Assembly: GCF_017656155.1 (NCBI RefSeq)
Contig: NZ_JACDOH010000004.1
Coordinates: 62,001-126,000, forward strand
DNA length: 64,000 nt
Direction: 5' to 3'
Source of the DNA: Thermosyntropha sp.
Lineage (GTDB): Bacteria > Bacillota > Syntrophomonadia > Syntrophomonadales > Syntrophomonadaceae
The number at the start of each line of letters is the position of its first letter. The first letter of the stretch is position 1. The notes under the pieces were generated by a model. It worked only from the letters and a program-made list of their open reading frames with translations. It searched no databases and was not told where the DNA came from. The translations under genes and the position numbers were made by a program. This document shows positions 25,277-34,831 of this stretch, in pieces.

Positions 25277-25590
25277 CGCCTATTTTCCTCCTCAGCCAAA
25301 ACCTCATTTAACTTTTCCCATCAAAAACCTATTATATTATAGCATTAAAAACTTTAACCCCAGCTTAATAAATTTTACAAATAAAGTTTAAACCATGCTA
25401 ATAGAAAACATTTGGACAGTTTATAACTCTAGATTATGATGTTTATCTTTATGTTTATATACGGAATTTTAAAGTATAAATAGTTCATATTATCCATCAA
25501 AATAAAGAAGGAAAATATTGAAGGCCAGAGTACACAATCGGCTCAAAGGCAGGATTTTAGAAATCAAGGTTGATAGGGTTATACCCTAAA
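25277..25590. other. Intergenic stretch, possible TOBE/Mop remnant
   Basis: No full gene is present. A plus-strand frame near 25515-25590 starts at TTG after AAGGAAAA and reads MKARVHNRLKGRILEIKVD before a stop. It resembles the start of a molybdate-binding TOBE/Mop domain (normally RNQLKGKIVEI), cut short. The match is brief and may be chance. Confidence 0.25.
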
Positions 25591-26409
25591 TTACATTCCC
25601 GATAAGCTATCCTCCAGCTGTTCGAAATTGCCCTTTACCACTTCAGTTTTCCAGACCAAAAGCATACCCTCTTTATTTTCTATCACCTGTTTTAAATCAT
25701 ACAGGGAGAATTCCACCTGATTTAAAAGCTTAGCATCTGCCTGTTTTTTCTGCACTTTAAGCATATTCCAATATTCCAGCATAGCCGGCAAATGTTTTCT
25801 TGCCTTATCAAAATCCCTATTCTCTGCTAGAGTTGCGGCAGTTAAAGCTTCGTATTTCACCATATAAAAATCAGCTGGCACAGGAACCGCAAAAAAACGC
25901 GAAATATCTGCATAATGTTTATACATCTTTAAACCAGCCAGCAATGCATCAGCCTTGCTTTCCTCCTGAACTGCCTTTCCCAATTCATCCAATCCTTTTT
26001 GAAAATTCTCCCGCTCACTCTTATTTATCCCCTCTTTTACCAGTTCAGGTTCTAGCATGTTCCATTCTCTATACATCCTACCCAGCAATTCCTTTTCTTT
26101 ATTTAATCCCATTTCTGATCCGAATTTTTCAGATTTAGTTTTTTTATCTTGTCCTCCTTCATCATTAGCAGATTCTTTTTCCTGTTTCTTTTTAGCTTTT
26201 AACTCTTTTTCTTCTTTAACTTTCTTCATCAGCTCTTCATTTATTTTATCAATATCAGAAATAATCTTTTTCAAAGACGAAGGTGCTTCAGGTTTTTCTT
26301 CCCTGAGTGGCTTTTTAGAAGCTCCTTTATCATCAGAATTTAAGCAACCGGCTAAAAAAAACACACAAAGCAAACCTGTAATAAAAATATTCCAGTATTT
26401 TTTATTCAC
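25591..26409 (-). CDS. Lipoprotein of unknown function
   Basis: This 272-residue protein has a lipoprotein signal (MNKKYWNIFITGLLCVFFLAGC, acylated Cys at 22). A linker of about 75 residues is very rich in Lys and Glu and probably forms a coiled coil (residues 45-100). The C-terminal part is helical, with LFxM-type amphipathic helices. It is anchored outside the membrane. I do not recognise a family. It lies alone between the phosphate cotransporter and the crotonase gene, on the same strand. Confidence 0.7.
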   Translation of the reverse strand: MNKKYWNIFITGLLCVFFLAGCLNSDDKGASKKPLREEKPEAPSSLKKIISDIDKINEELMKKVKEEKELKAKKKQEKESANDEGGQDKKTKSEKFGSEMGLNKEKELLGRMYREWNMLEPELVKEGINKSERENFQKGLDELGKAVQEESKADALLAGLKMYKHYADISRFFAVPVPADFYMVKYEALTAATLAENRDFDKARKHLPAMLEYWNMLKVQKKQADAKLLNQVEFSLYDLKQVIENKEGMLLVWKTEVVKGNFEQLEDSLSGM

Positions 26410-26499
26410 CAGGCTCTCACCTCTTTAATTTAAAATGCAAATCAAACCATACTTATCTTTTCCCAGAGTCAAACAATAAATTCTTTGTCAAATAAAAAA

Positions 26500-26524
26500 A
26501 GAACCCTTTTTAAAAGGGCTCTTC
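26500..26524 (-). terminator. Terminator of crotonase gene
   Basis: AGAGCCC and GGGTTCT form a stem around AAAAGG-type inner pairing on the minus strand, followed by seven T. It lies 20 bases after the crotonase stop. Confidence 0.8.
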
Positions 26525-26544
26525 TAGTCAGATTTTATCAAAAA

Positions 26545-27315
26545 CTAGCTTATAGCCGCCTTAACTGCCTTTAAAGTATTAATTACATTTTCATCAGTAA
26601 ACGTTTTAATCAAAAGATCAAAATCATAATTGTCTATAAAATTACGCATATACTCAGCATACGGCTTTCTTTCCAGATACTTAAGCAATATAAAAGGACG
26701 ACCCGGAGTATCAATAAGACTGGTTACTACTTCTTTAGCTCTTTTTATAAGGGTTTCTTCATCTTCTGCCAGCTCATCAAATATACCTCTTTCTACACAA
26801 AATGCCGGACTTACCAATTCTCCTTTAAAGATTATATCCCGGAAATTCTTTTCAGAACCTAAACCAAAACGCATTATTTCCCCTTCAGCCGGAGTCAAAG
26901 ATAAGCCTATCTTAATTTCTGTCATCCCTATCTTTATTTTGGGATGATTTTTGGCAATCTTATAGTCACAGGCCATAGAAACAATCATACCTGCTGCAGT
27001 AGCATGTCCGTTTATCGCCGCTACTACCGGCTTAGAACAGGTAAAAAGCTTATATAAAATTTCTTCTTCATATTGGAACCAATCGACAATAGCTTCAGGA
27101 CTTTCAAAAGTAGTAAAAGTCTCTAAATCAAACCCCCCGGAAAAATACCGTTCCTGCCCAGTAATTATAATTCCTTTAAGCTCTTCTTCATTATTCACAC
27201 GATCAATGGCCTCTTCCAAGCCTTGTAAAGTCTCCCGGCTTATTGAGTTTACCTTGCCATTGCAGAAGGTGAATATTATAATGTTATCTTCTACCTGACT
27301 TTCATATGCAGCCAT
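26545..27315 (-). CDS. Enoyl-CoA hydratase/isomerase family protein
   Basis: This 256-residue crotonase-fold protein has the first oxyanion-hole motif YFSGGFDLETF and the second, NGHATAAGMIVSMACDY. The catalytic Glu pair of true hydratases is not evident: after AAGM the helix has Met and Ile, and ITEIKIGLSLTPAEG holds another acidic site. It may be an isomerase or a member with another CoA-ester reaction. Length is usual. It is transcribed alone and no beta-oxidation genes lie next to it. Confidence 0.85.
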   Translation of the reverse strand: MAAYESQVEDNIIIFTFCNGKVNSISRETLQGLEEAIDRVNNEEELKGIIITGQERYFSGGFDLETFTTFESPEAIVDWFQYEEEILYKLFTCSKPVVAAINGHATAAGMIVSMACDYKIAKNHPKIKIGMTEIKIGLSLTPAEGEIMRFGLGSEKNFRDIIFKGELVSPAFCVERGIFDELAEDEETLIKRAKEVVTSLIDTPGRPFILLKYLERKPYAEYMRNFIDNYDFDLLIKTFTDENVINTLKAVKAAIS

Positions 27316-27493
27316 TTTAAAACCCCTCTCCTTAAACTTAAATAAATCGCACTATATAAAATAAAACCTCTACCTCATCTAAGTCATTTTTACCTACCCC
27401 CTCAATAAATAAGTATCTCTAATTATTCCTCATTAAATAATTTTATTCGTAAAAATCTCGATAATTCCTGCAAAAAATTTTTTAAATCTAAAA

Positions 27494-28936
27494 TTAAGCT
27501 AAATCCAATTCAAACCAGAACGAAACCCCACCTTCTACATTATCAACCCCGTAAAGATTTCCATCCAGCTCCTGAATGGCCTTAACTACTGCTAAACCAA
27601 GACCGGTTCCTCCATAAGCCCTGGTTCTCGCCTTATCTACTTTATAAAAGCTCATGAAAACTTTATCCAAATCATCTTCCGGTATATGCTGCCCCGAATT
27701 ATATACCGAAATTCTCACTTTATCTCCTCTTTCCCAAGCATTTATTTTGATAATTTTATTTTCATCTACATGATTAAGGGCATTATTTATATAATTGGTG
27801 ATAATCTGTTCTGTCCGCATATAATCAGCACAAACTTCCAGGTCTTCCGGCACATCAACTACAAGCTTTATTTCTTTTTCTCTAAACAAGGGGTGATACT
27901 TGTGCAAAATATCAGAAACAAAGAGAGATAAGATAAACCTTTCTTTTTCCAGTTCCATATTGCCCGATTCCATCTGAGCAAGATCTAGAAGTTCGCGCAC
28001 AAGTTTATTCATCTTTTCTGTTTCTTCCATTATAACCTCACAATAAAAATTTTTGTCTTCTTCGCTTTCTGCCACATTAAGCTTAAGCCCTTCCGCATAA
28101 CCGCGAATTAATGCAAGAGGTGTTTTAAATTCATGAGATACATTATATATAAATTCTTTTCTCATTTCCTCTATCCGACGTTCTCTTTCAATATCATCTT
28201 TCAGCTTTTCATTAGCTTGTTTCAAATCTAAAATTGCCTGATTAAGCTGATCCGAAAGGGAATTAAGGCTTTCAGCCAGCTGTCCCAGCTCATCTTCTCT
28301 TTTAACTTCACACCGGCGGCTAAAATCTAACTTGGCCATCTGCCTGGCTATATAATTCATTTCTAAAATCGGATGGGTAAACCTGCGTGCCCATAAGAAT
28401 ATAAGGAAAATTCCTAAAGCCAAACTTACCGAAGCAGAAAATAGGAAAAACCTGTTGGCTATCCCTGCACTCTCCTCTATAGCTTCCAACGGAGTGCTTA
28501 AAACCATAATATCCCCGTTATTCAAGGCATAAATTATATTCAAAAAATTAGTTTTAAGCATAGGATCAGCAACAATCGCAAAAATCTCTTTATCTTCCGA
28601 AGTCTTATAGGCATTCAATAAAAAACGCAGTTCTCTTCTCATAGGCATATGTCCTATGCCACCTCTGGTAGCATACTTAGGGCGCAAATGGCTATCTAAA
28701 ATAAACAGGGAAAGCCCTCTTCCCCTCTCTAAACTTTCCAGTTTCAAATCTATATCTTCCAAATCCCCGGTGTAAAAACTATCTATGTCCAAAGCTATAT
28801 CCTTTAAAAGTTTTTCTTTCTGTTTAATATAAAAATCCTTCATATAGTTAGTATTTAGAAACCATGAAAAACTGACAAAAAAAATTCCCCATAAAATAAA
28901 GCTTATAAAGAGCTTAAATGTTATAGACCTTCTCAT
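27494..28936 (-). CDS. Sensor histidine kinase, OmpR-partner type
   Basis: This 480-residue kinase has a membrane helix at residues 7-27, an extracellular domain of about 140 residues, and a second helix at about 170-190. A HAMP linker (RRFTHPILEMNYIARQMA) follows, then a coiled coil. The H-box is FIYNVSHEFKTPLALIRGY, the N-box NYINNALNHV and the G-boxes GTGLGLAVVKAI. The start overlaps the response regulator stop by 4 bases (ATGA). The signal is unknown; an exported helical-repeat protein nearby is a possible output or sensor. Confidence 0.95.
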   Translation of the reverse strand: MRRSITFKLFISFILWGIFFVSFSWFLNTNYMKDFYIKQKEKLLKDIALDIDSFYTGDLEDIDLKLESLERGRGLSLFILDSHLRPKYATRGGIGHMPMRRELRFLLNAYKTSEDKEIFAIVADPMLKTNFLNIIYALNNGDIMVLSTPLEAIEESAGIANRFFLFSASVSLALGIFLIFLWARRFTHPILEMNYIARQMAKLDFSRRCEVKREDELGQLAESLNSLSDQLNQAILDLKQANEKLKDDIERERRIEEMRKEFIYNVSHEFKTPLALIRGYAEGLKLNVAESEEDKNFYCEVIMEETEKMNKLVRELLDLAQMESGNMELEKERFILSLFVSDILHKYHPLFREKEIKLVVDVPEDLEVCADYMRTEQIITNYINNALNHVDENKIIKINAWERGDKVRISVYNSGQHIPEDDLDKVFMSFYKVDKARTRAYGGTGLGLAVVKAIQELDGNLYGVDNVEGGVSFWFELDLA

Positions 28937-29604
28937 TTTTCCCCCTCAAATCTATAACCTATTCCTCTGACAGTTTTTATATACTCCCCCTTATCTTTAA
29001 GTTTCATGCGCAGCTTTTTTATATGGGTATCTACTGTCCGCATATCACCATAATAATTTATATCCCAGACCGCATTTAAAATCTGCTCCCTGCTTAAAGC
29101 CCTTCCTTCATTTTCTGCCAAATAATTAAGAAGTTCAAATTCTTTTAATGTAAGCTCTACCCTCTCTCCATTTACCTCCACACGACGAGCATTTTCATCT
29201 ATTTTAAGGCCTTTAAAAATCTTAACCGCTCTATTCTCTCCCCCCGCTCGCCGCAAAAGAGCCTTAACCCTCGCGGTTAAAACCAGAGGGCTGAAAGGTT
29301 TGCTTATATATTCATCTGCTCCCAGTTCAAACCCAAAAAGTTCATCTTCTTCTCCATCCCTGGCTGTAAGCATTATAACCGGTAACCTGGATCTTTTCCT
29401 AATTTCGCGCAAAACAGCCCAGCCATCATATTCCGGCATCATTACATCCAGAATTATCAAGTCAATATTTTCATCTTCTTCGAAAATTTCTAGTCCTTCC
29501 TTTCCATTCTTTGCTTCCAGTACTTTAAAATTTTCTCTGCTCAAAAAGTCACTTACCAGCCTGCGAATACGCTCCTCATCATCTACAATTAAAACCTTTT
29601 TCAA
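28933..29604 (-). CDS. OmpR-family response regulator
   Basis: This 223-residue regulator has a receiver domain (KKVLIVDDEERIRRL, phosphoacceptor Asp in DLIILDVMMP, Lys in YISKPFSPL) and a winged-helix DNA-binding domain (LTLKEFELLNYLAEN, DTHIKKLRMKL, VRGIGYRF). The start is TTG 29604, with GAGGAGG 8 bases before it; the longer frame adds eleven residues that contain the ribosome site. It is the first gene of a two-gene operon with the kinase. Confidence 0.95.
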   Translation of the reverse strand: MKKVLIVDDEERIRRLVSDFLSRENFKVLEAKNGKEGLEIFEEDENIDLIILDVMMPEYDGWAVLREIRKRSRLPVIMLTARDGEEDELFGFELGADEYISKPFSPLVLTARVKALLRRAGGENRAVKIFKGLKIDENARRVEVNGERVELTLKEFELLNYLAENEGRALSREQILNAVWDINYYGDMRTVDTHIKKLRMKLKDKGEYIKTVRGIGYRFEGEK

Positions 29605-29776
29605 ACAACCTCCCTCCTCGTTATTCAATAATTCCAAACAATAATATTTTAACCTGTTTTTGTGTCTTTACTGTGAAGGACAAATAAATCAGGAAATGAT
29701 TACATATATTGTAGCCTAAACTTAATTACAATAAGTATAATTAATATAGATTAAACAATCAGGGGGGCTTAAAATC

Positions 29777-30161
29777 ATGCTAAATGAAATAATAAATAAA
29801 GGTTTTATCAAAATCTATCCTGAACAAACAGTTGCTTTTTTCTCTATCCGAAATGGAAAAGCACAAAAAAAGCGTGGCAGTAGTAGTAGATGAAAATGAC
29901 CAGCTGCAGGGCATAATAGTCAAAGCCGATATATACAGGTTCTTGCGGCAACCCGGGCATTTTGAAGATTACCCAGTCCAACTGGCCATGACCAAATCGG
30001 TAGTAACCGTAAATCCGGAAGATGATATAATAACTGTAGCCAAAATCATACGGGAAAACAATATATCAGCAGTTCCGGTAATAGATAATAACAATAAAGT
30101 AGTTGGCTTAATAGGGCTGGAAGACATAGTAGATTATTTAATACAGAAATCTCAAATATAA
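29777..30161 (+). pseudogene. CBS-domain protein broken by a one-base frameshift
   Basis: Translation starts at ATG 29777 after AGGGGGG and reads MLNEIINKGFIKIYPEQTVAF, a normal CBS-domain start, then hits a stop at residue 38. If one T is taken from the six-T run at 29836-29841, the frame continues as SLSEMEKHKKSVAVVVDEN and on through two CBS repeats (second: NPEDDIITVAKIIRENNISAVPVID) to 30161, about 127 residues in all. CBS pairs bind adenosyl nucleotides. The break may be a mutation, a slippage switch or a sequencing error. An internal TTG at 29832 could only make a protein lacking the first strand. Confidence 0.8.
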
Positions 30162-30277
30162 ATAATATCTTATAGCAAAACTTTTCCTTTTCATAATAAG
30201 TTATTTTTAAACAAGAAACAAAAAAAAATAATAATCGTCACATATTTTAATTTTTTAGTAGAAAGGATAGAGTTAGA

Positions 30278-30838
30278 GTGAGCGCCAACATTCGTCTAAA
30301 TCCTTTTAAAGATCAACCAACAATTGACCCTTCCAGTTATGTCGACCCATCAGCAGTCATCATAGGGGCAGTAACTATCGGAAAAAATTGCTACATCGGG
30401 CCACATACGGTTATAAGAGCTGATGAAGTAGATGAAAAGACCGGCAAAGTTGCTCTTATAATTATAGGTGATAATGTAAATGTACAAGATGGAGTAATAA
30501 TACATGCTCTGGCCGGCACCAAAGTAGAAGTAGGACCCAACTCCTCGTTGGCACACGGTTGTATTGTTCACGGACCCTGCACAATTGCGGAAAACTGTTT
30601 TATCGGCTTTAGGGCCATTGTATTTAAAACCTCTATCGGTAAAGGAAGCATGGTGAAACACGGAGCAATAGTAGAAGGTATTGATATTCCAACCCATAAG
30701 CTGGTGCCAACTGGAGCAATCATCACTAATCAAGATGACCTGTTCAAACTTAAAGAAGTAGGTCAGCTAGAAAAAAATTTCATGGAAGAAGTAGTTAACA
30801 CCAATATCAGACTAACAAAAGGATATAAAGAAATATAA
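30278..30838 (+). CDS. Gamma-class carbonic anhydrase-like protein
   Basis: This 186-residue protein forms a left-handed beta-helix of hexapeptide turns (SAVIIGAVTIGKNCYIGPHTVIRAD). The three zinc His of the gamma class are visible: His in VIIHAL, then AHGCIVHGP with two. The ring Arg (VIRADE) and Gln (NVQDG) are conserved. It resembles the archaeal Cam enzyme more than the GlmU-like acyltransferases. It may hydrate CO2 or act as a related zinc protein. The start is GTG with GAAAGGAT upstream. Confidence 0.85.
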   Translation: MSANIRLNPFKDQPTIDPSSYVDPSAVIIGAVTIGKNCYIGPHTVIRADEVDEKTGKVALIIIGDNVNVQDGVIIHALAGTKVEVGPNSSLAHGCIVHGPCTIAENCFIGFRAIVFKTSIGKGSMVKHGAIVEGIDIPTHKLVPTGAIITNQDDLFKLKEVGQLEKNFMEEVVNTNIRLTKGYKEI

Positions 30839-30844
30839 AAAAGA

Positions 30845-30868
30845 GAGCCTTTTTATTTCAAAAGGCTC
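30845..30868. terminator. Terminator between convergent genes
   Basis: GAGCCTTTT and AAAAGGCTC form a stem with a six-base loop. A T-rich tail (TCTTTTTT) follows on the minus strand, ending the secreted repeat protein gene; it may also serve the carbonic anhydrase gene. Confidence 0.75.
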
Positions 30869-30882
30869 CCCCAATTTATTTC

Positions 30883-31668
30883 TTAACTGTTTGAAGCGTA
30901 AAAGCAATTGCCAGGACATCTGCCCTGTCTGCCTTTTCCCATTCCTCTGCCAGCCTTTTCCGGGCGCAGGCTTTGAGCTATATCAGCTGCCTGGTCCAAA
31001 GTAATTACACCTTCATCAACAAGTCCCCTTAAAATCTGCGGTTTCTCCCGATTTTTCACATATTCTCTCCACTCTTCCCGGGGCATCTGCTGTCTTTTAG
31101 CTATTTCAGCTTGCCTTTCCTTCATCTCTTCTTCCATTTTGGCTATAACTGCATCAGCCTGCTCCTGAGTTATAGTCCCGTTTGCCACCAGCTCTTTCAG
31201 CCTTGTTTCTACTTCCTGTTTTCGCTGTTCCTGACGCAGTTCTTGCATTGCTTTCATAATGTTTTCTGCCTGTTCAGAAGTAATTATACCTCTTTCTACA
31301 GCTTCACTCAAAAGCGGTTTTTTAGCCTGTCTTTCATCCCTTAAAGCCTGCCGCTCTTCAGGAGACATTGAAGCAGCCTCTTTAAGCCATGCTTCGCGTT
31401 CTTGTATCCGCTCAGCAGCCATACTTTTAATGCTTTCCGCCTGTTCAGCTGTTATAACCCCTTCGCTTTGCAGCTTTTCCAAAGCACCGCTAATCTCCTC
31501 TTCGGGCATTCCTTTCTTTGCCCCTTTAAAATCCCCTGAAAAAGCCTTTCTGGCCCCAAAAAAACCGGGTGAATCACCAGCAGCTATTGCAAAACTTCCA
31601 GCACCTAAAAGTAACCCTCCAATCAATAAAATTCCCAAAAAACCAGTTAAAAAACCTTTCTTTTTCAT
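30883..31668 (-). CDS. Secreted four-repeat helical protein (DUF2680-like)
   Basis: This 261-residue protein has a signal peptide (cleavage near AIAAG) and four copies of a helix-turn-helix unit: LQSEGVITAEQAESI, VERGIITSEQAENIM, VANGTITQEQADAVI and VDEGVITLDQAADIA. They are spaced 45-60 residues apart, with Glu- and Lys-rich coiled linkers between. This motif is found in YckD/DUF2680-type exported proteins. The C-terminus is Gly- and Arg-rich and holds a CPGNC motif. The role is unknown; binding to cell wall or membrane is likely. It is monocistronic. Confidence 0.7.
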   Translation of the reverse strand: MKKKGFLTGFLGILLIGGLLLGAGSFAIAAGDSPGFFGARKAFSGDFKGAKKGMPEEEISGALEKLQSEGVITAEQAESIKSMAAERIQEREAWLKEAASMSPEERQALRDERQAKKPLLSEAVERGIITSEQAENIMKAMQELRQEQRKQEVETRLKELVANGTITQEQADAVIAKMEEEMKERQAEIAKRQQMPREEWREYVKNREKPQILRGLVDEGVITLDQAADIAQSLRPEKAGRGMGKGRQGRCPGNCFYASNS

Positions 31669-31923
31669 AATTTAAAATACATCTCCTTTCTTTTTTTATT
31701 TTTCTCTCTGCAATTATATTGTAGTCCACTTTTGTGAAGCTTCTGTGAACAAAAAAAGAAAACTTAATCACCACATAAAATTATGTTCACCGGGAGAAAC
31801 TTTAAAATATACAGAATAAACTTGTATTTTAACACCTTAGGTTTATAATATAGTCAAATGCCTGATTATCATTACTGGTTTACAGGCAAAATTTATCTTT
31901 TATATAAAAGGAGGTAATATCTT

Positions 31924-32322
31924 ATGGCAGCTGATCAACCAATATTAGCCGAAGTTGCCTGGCAACATGAAGGAATAAAAAGCATAGCCGAGGTGGCAGG
32001 TCAAAAGGTAATCATGGATTCTCCGGTAGAAAGCGGCGGAACCGGTGAAGGTCCGACTCCCCTGCAAATCCTCCCTGCTTCATTAGGCGGATGCATCATC
32101 GCAATGATTGCAATAGTCGGAAAAAAGAAAAGAATGGAAATAAATGATATTAAAGTCAAGGTGGAAGCCAACATAGAAAATGGAAATGTAAAGGAAATAA
32201 AATACCAGGTAAAAGTAGATGCCAACGCTCCCGAAGACCAAATTGAAAAACTCATTGAACAGGCAGCAGCCATATGTCCGGTTAAAAATGCCCTCGGCAT
32301 ACCTGTAACACGTATAATGTAG
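31924..32322 (+). CDS. OsmC-family thiol peroxidase-like protein
   Basis: This 132-residue protein fits the OsmC/Ohr fold. The two reactive Cys are visible: ASLGGC at about residue 58 in a helix, and AAICPVKNAL near the C-terminus. Strand VKVEANIENGNVKEIKYQV separates them. Members reduce organic hydroperoxides or other thiol-reactive compounds, using dihydrolipoyl partners in some cases. GGAGG precedes the ATG. It is transcribed alone. Confidence 0.85.
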   Translation: MAADQPILAEVAWQHEGIKSIAEVAGQKVIMDSPVESGGTGEGPTPLQILPASLGGCIIAMIAIVGKKKRMEINDIKVKVEANIENGNVKEIKYQVKVDANAPEDQIEKLIEQAAAICPVKNALGIPVTRIM

Positions 32323-32343
32323 TCCAGACTTAAACTTCATAAA

Positions 32344-32378
32344 AAAACCGGGGATTTTAAAAAATCACCCCGGTTTTT
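32344..32378. terminator. Bidirectional terminator after osmC-like gene
   Basis: AAAACCGGGG and CCCCGGTTTTT form a GC-rich stem that is extended by an inner ATTTT/AAAAT pair. Poly-A and poly-T flanks let it work on both strands, ending the OsmC gene and the pyrophosphatase gene. Confidence 0.9.
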
Positions 32379-32398
32379 GCTTTTGAATATTTTTCCCT

Positions 32399-34831
32399 CT
32401 ACATCTCTTTTTCAATGCGCATTCTGTAGAAAGTGCGCCATACAAATATCAGAGCAATCAGCAAAAATCCTATCCCTACATAAGGAGCTATGTTGCTGAA
32501 AGCAGGTGAAATAGCAATTTCCATAGCTAAAAGTCCGAACAAGGTAGTAAACTTGATAATCGGGTTCAAAGCTACCGCCGTAGTATCTTTAAAAGGATCG
32601 CCTACTGTATCTCCTACTACGGTAGCATCATGCAGATCTGTTCCCTTTTCCTTGAGATCTACTTCTACTATTTTCTTACCATTGTCCCAAGCTCCTCCGG
32701 CATTTGCCATAAATACCGCCTGGAAAAGGCCAAATATCGCAATAGATATAAGGTACGATACAAAAAGAGCTACTGGTGTTGCTCCATTTACAGGAGCAGA
32801 CAAGCAAGCAAATGCCAAGGCAAAAGAGAATATACCGATGAAAATATTAAACATACCTGCCTGAGCATACTGGGTACAAATCTTGACTACCTCTTTGGAG
32901 TTTTCGGTTGCTGCCTTCTGGCTATTAGTATCAAGCTTGATATTGCGCTTGATATATTCAACTGCCCTGTAAGCACCAGTGGTAACTGCCTGGGTAGAAG
33001 CACCCGCAAACCAGTAAATTACTGCACCACCACAGATAAATCCAAACAAGGTGTACGGATTGAGCAAGGTTAAAATACTTTCCGGCTGAACCCCCAGCAC
33101 ATTCTTTATAACCAGAATGAGGGAGAAAATCATGGTAGTAGCACCAACTACAGCTGTACCAATAAGCACCGGTTTGGCCGTAGCTTTAAAGGTATTACCT
33201 GCACCGTCATTCGCTTCCAGATAATGCTTAGCCCTGTCAAAATCAGGCTTAAATCCAAATTCCTTTTCGATCTGCTTGTCTACTTTAGGAATAGTTTCAA
33301 TAAGAGAAAGTTCATAGATAGATTGAGCATTATCAGTAACCGGACCATAGCTGTCAACCGCTATAGTAACCGGTCCCATACCCAACATTCCAAAAGCAAC
33401 TAAACCGAAAGCAAAAATAGAAGGATAAATCATAATCGATTCTAACCCATAACCACTAGCTACATAAGCAATAAACATCAAAACCAAAAATACCATACCA
33501 ATCCAGAAAGCACTGAAATTACCTGCTACCAAGCCGGAAAGAATATTAAGAGATGCTCCGCCTTCCCGGGAAGCCTTAACAACTTCTTCAGTATGAGCTG
33601 ATTTAGGACTGGTAAATATCTTGGTAAACTCAGGAATAATAGCAGCACCTAAAGTTCCACAGCTTATGATCGTAGCCAGGACAACCCACATAGACTGCAG
33701 TTCAGGAGCAGCATTCGAAACAGGTCCTAACATATAGTAGCTTACTATATAGGTAACAGCAATGGAAAGAATAGAAGTTATCCATACCAGATTAGTCAAA
33801 GGCTTTTCAAAGTCCATATCCTGACTGTTGCCATATTTAGCCTGGGTTAAACCCTTATTGATATAGAAAGCAACTACAGAAGTTATTATCATAAGTATAC
33901 GCATGGTAAAGATCCAGGTTAAAAGCGTAGTCTGCAAAGCAGGAGCTACCGCGAGAACAATAAAAGTAACCAGAGCAACTCCAGTAACCCCATAAGTTTC
34001 AAAACCATCAGCAGTAGGCCCTATACTATCGCCTGCATTATCACCGGTACAGTCAGCAATAACACCCGGATTCCGCGGATCGTCTTCTTTAATCCCGAAA
34101 ACAATTTTCATAAGGTCAGAACCGATGTCTGCAATCTTAGTAAATATTCCCCCGGCTATACGAAGAGCACTGGCACCTAAGGATTCACCGATAGCAAATC
34201 CTATAAAGCTGGCTCCAGCCAGTTCCCTGGGCACAAAAAGCAAGATTATGAGCATAATTATCAATTCAACTGATACCAGAAGAACCCCTATGCTCATACC
34301 TGCATCTATCGCAATACCAAATACCTTATTTGGTTTTACCTCAAGGCCGGCAAAAGCCGTACGGCTGTTAGCCACCGTATTCATGCGTATTCCATACCAG
34401 GCAACCAGATATGATCCCATCATTCCTATAATAGTCCACATCAATATAAATAGAACACCATTCATGCCGGTATGCTGCAGATAACCGAAATAGAAAGCAA
34501 TACATAAACCTATGAAAACAAATAGAATCAACAGGAATTTACCCTGCTGAATAAGATAAGTCTTGCAGGTTTCGTAAATAGTTTCGGCTACATCCAGCAT
34601 AGACTTATGAGCAGGATATTTCTTAACCTTGCGGTATTGATACAAACCGAACAGCATTCCCAGAACACATACTACAAGCCCCATCATAAGCAGCTTGCTT
34701 TGTTCTGCCGCAAGTTCGGGAAGAACTAAGTTTGCTTCACTAGCCATAGCTAAAGCAGGAGAAAACAGCACCATAAAAAAACCTAAAATACTGCTCCAGC
34801 ACGCCCTGGCTTTTTTAGTCCAGTTAACCAT
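32399..34831 (-). CDS. hppA: Membrane pyrophosphatase, divergent Lys-type
   Basis: This 810-residue ion pump uses pyrophosphate. It has about 16 helices and the family's substrate loops: DDPRNPGVIADCTGDNAGDS, PTADGFETYGVTG, VAVDSYGPVTDNA and [12 protein letters not shown] with [12 protein letters not shown]. The position that decides K+ dependence holds Lys (GAGNTFKAT), so it should be K+ independent. GPTADGFETYG instead of the usual [10 protein letters not shown] places it in a divergent subgroup, some of which are Na+-regulated H+ pumps. Start ATG 34831; the longer frame adds 19 residues before the ribosome site. A second, typical pyrophosphatase lies at 46841. Confidence 0.9.
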   Translation of the reverse strand: MVNWTKKARACWSSILGFFMVLFSPALAMASEANLVLPELAAEQSKLLMMGLVVCVLGMLFGLYQYRKVKKYPAHKSMLDVAETIYETCKTYLIQQGKFLLILFVFIGLCIAFYFGYLQHTGMNGVLFILMWTIIGMMGSYLVAWYGIRMNTVANSRTAFAGLEVKPNKVFGIAIDAGMSIGVLLVSVELIIMLIILLFVPRELAGASFIGFAIGESLGASALRIAGGIFTKIADIGSDLMKIVFGIKEDDPRNPGVIADCTGDNAGDSIGPTADGFETYGVTGVALVTFIVLAVAPALQTTLLTWIFTMRILMIITSVVAFYINKGLTQAKYGNSQDMDFEKPLTNLVWITSILSIAVTYIVSYYMLGPVSNAAPELQSMWVVLATIISCGTLGAAIIPEFTKIFTSPKSAHTEEVVKASREGGASLNILSGLVAGNFSAFWIGMVFLVLMFIAYVASGYGLESIMIYPSIFAFGLVAFGMLGMGPVTIAVDSYGPVTDNAQSIYELSLIETIPKVDKQIEKEFGFKPDFDRAKHYLEANDGAGNTFKATAKPVLIGTAVVGATTMIFSLILVIKNVLGVQPESILTLLNPYTLFGFICGGAVIYWFAGASTQAVTTGAYRAVEYIKRNIKLDTNSQKAATENSKEVVKICTQYAQAGMFNIFIGIFSFALAFACLSAPVNGATPVALFVSYLISIAIFGLFQAVFMANAGGAWDNGKKIVEVDLKEKGTDLHDATVVGDTVGDPFKDTTAVALNPIIKFTTLFGLLAMEIAISPAFSNIAPYVGIGFLLIALIFVWRTFYRMRIEKEM

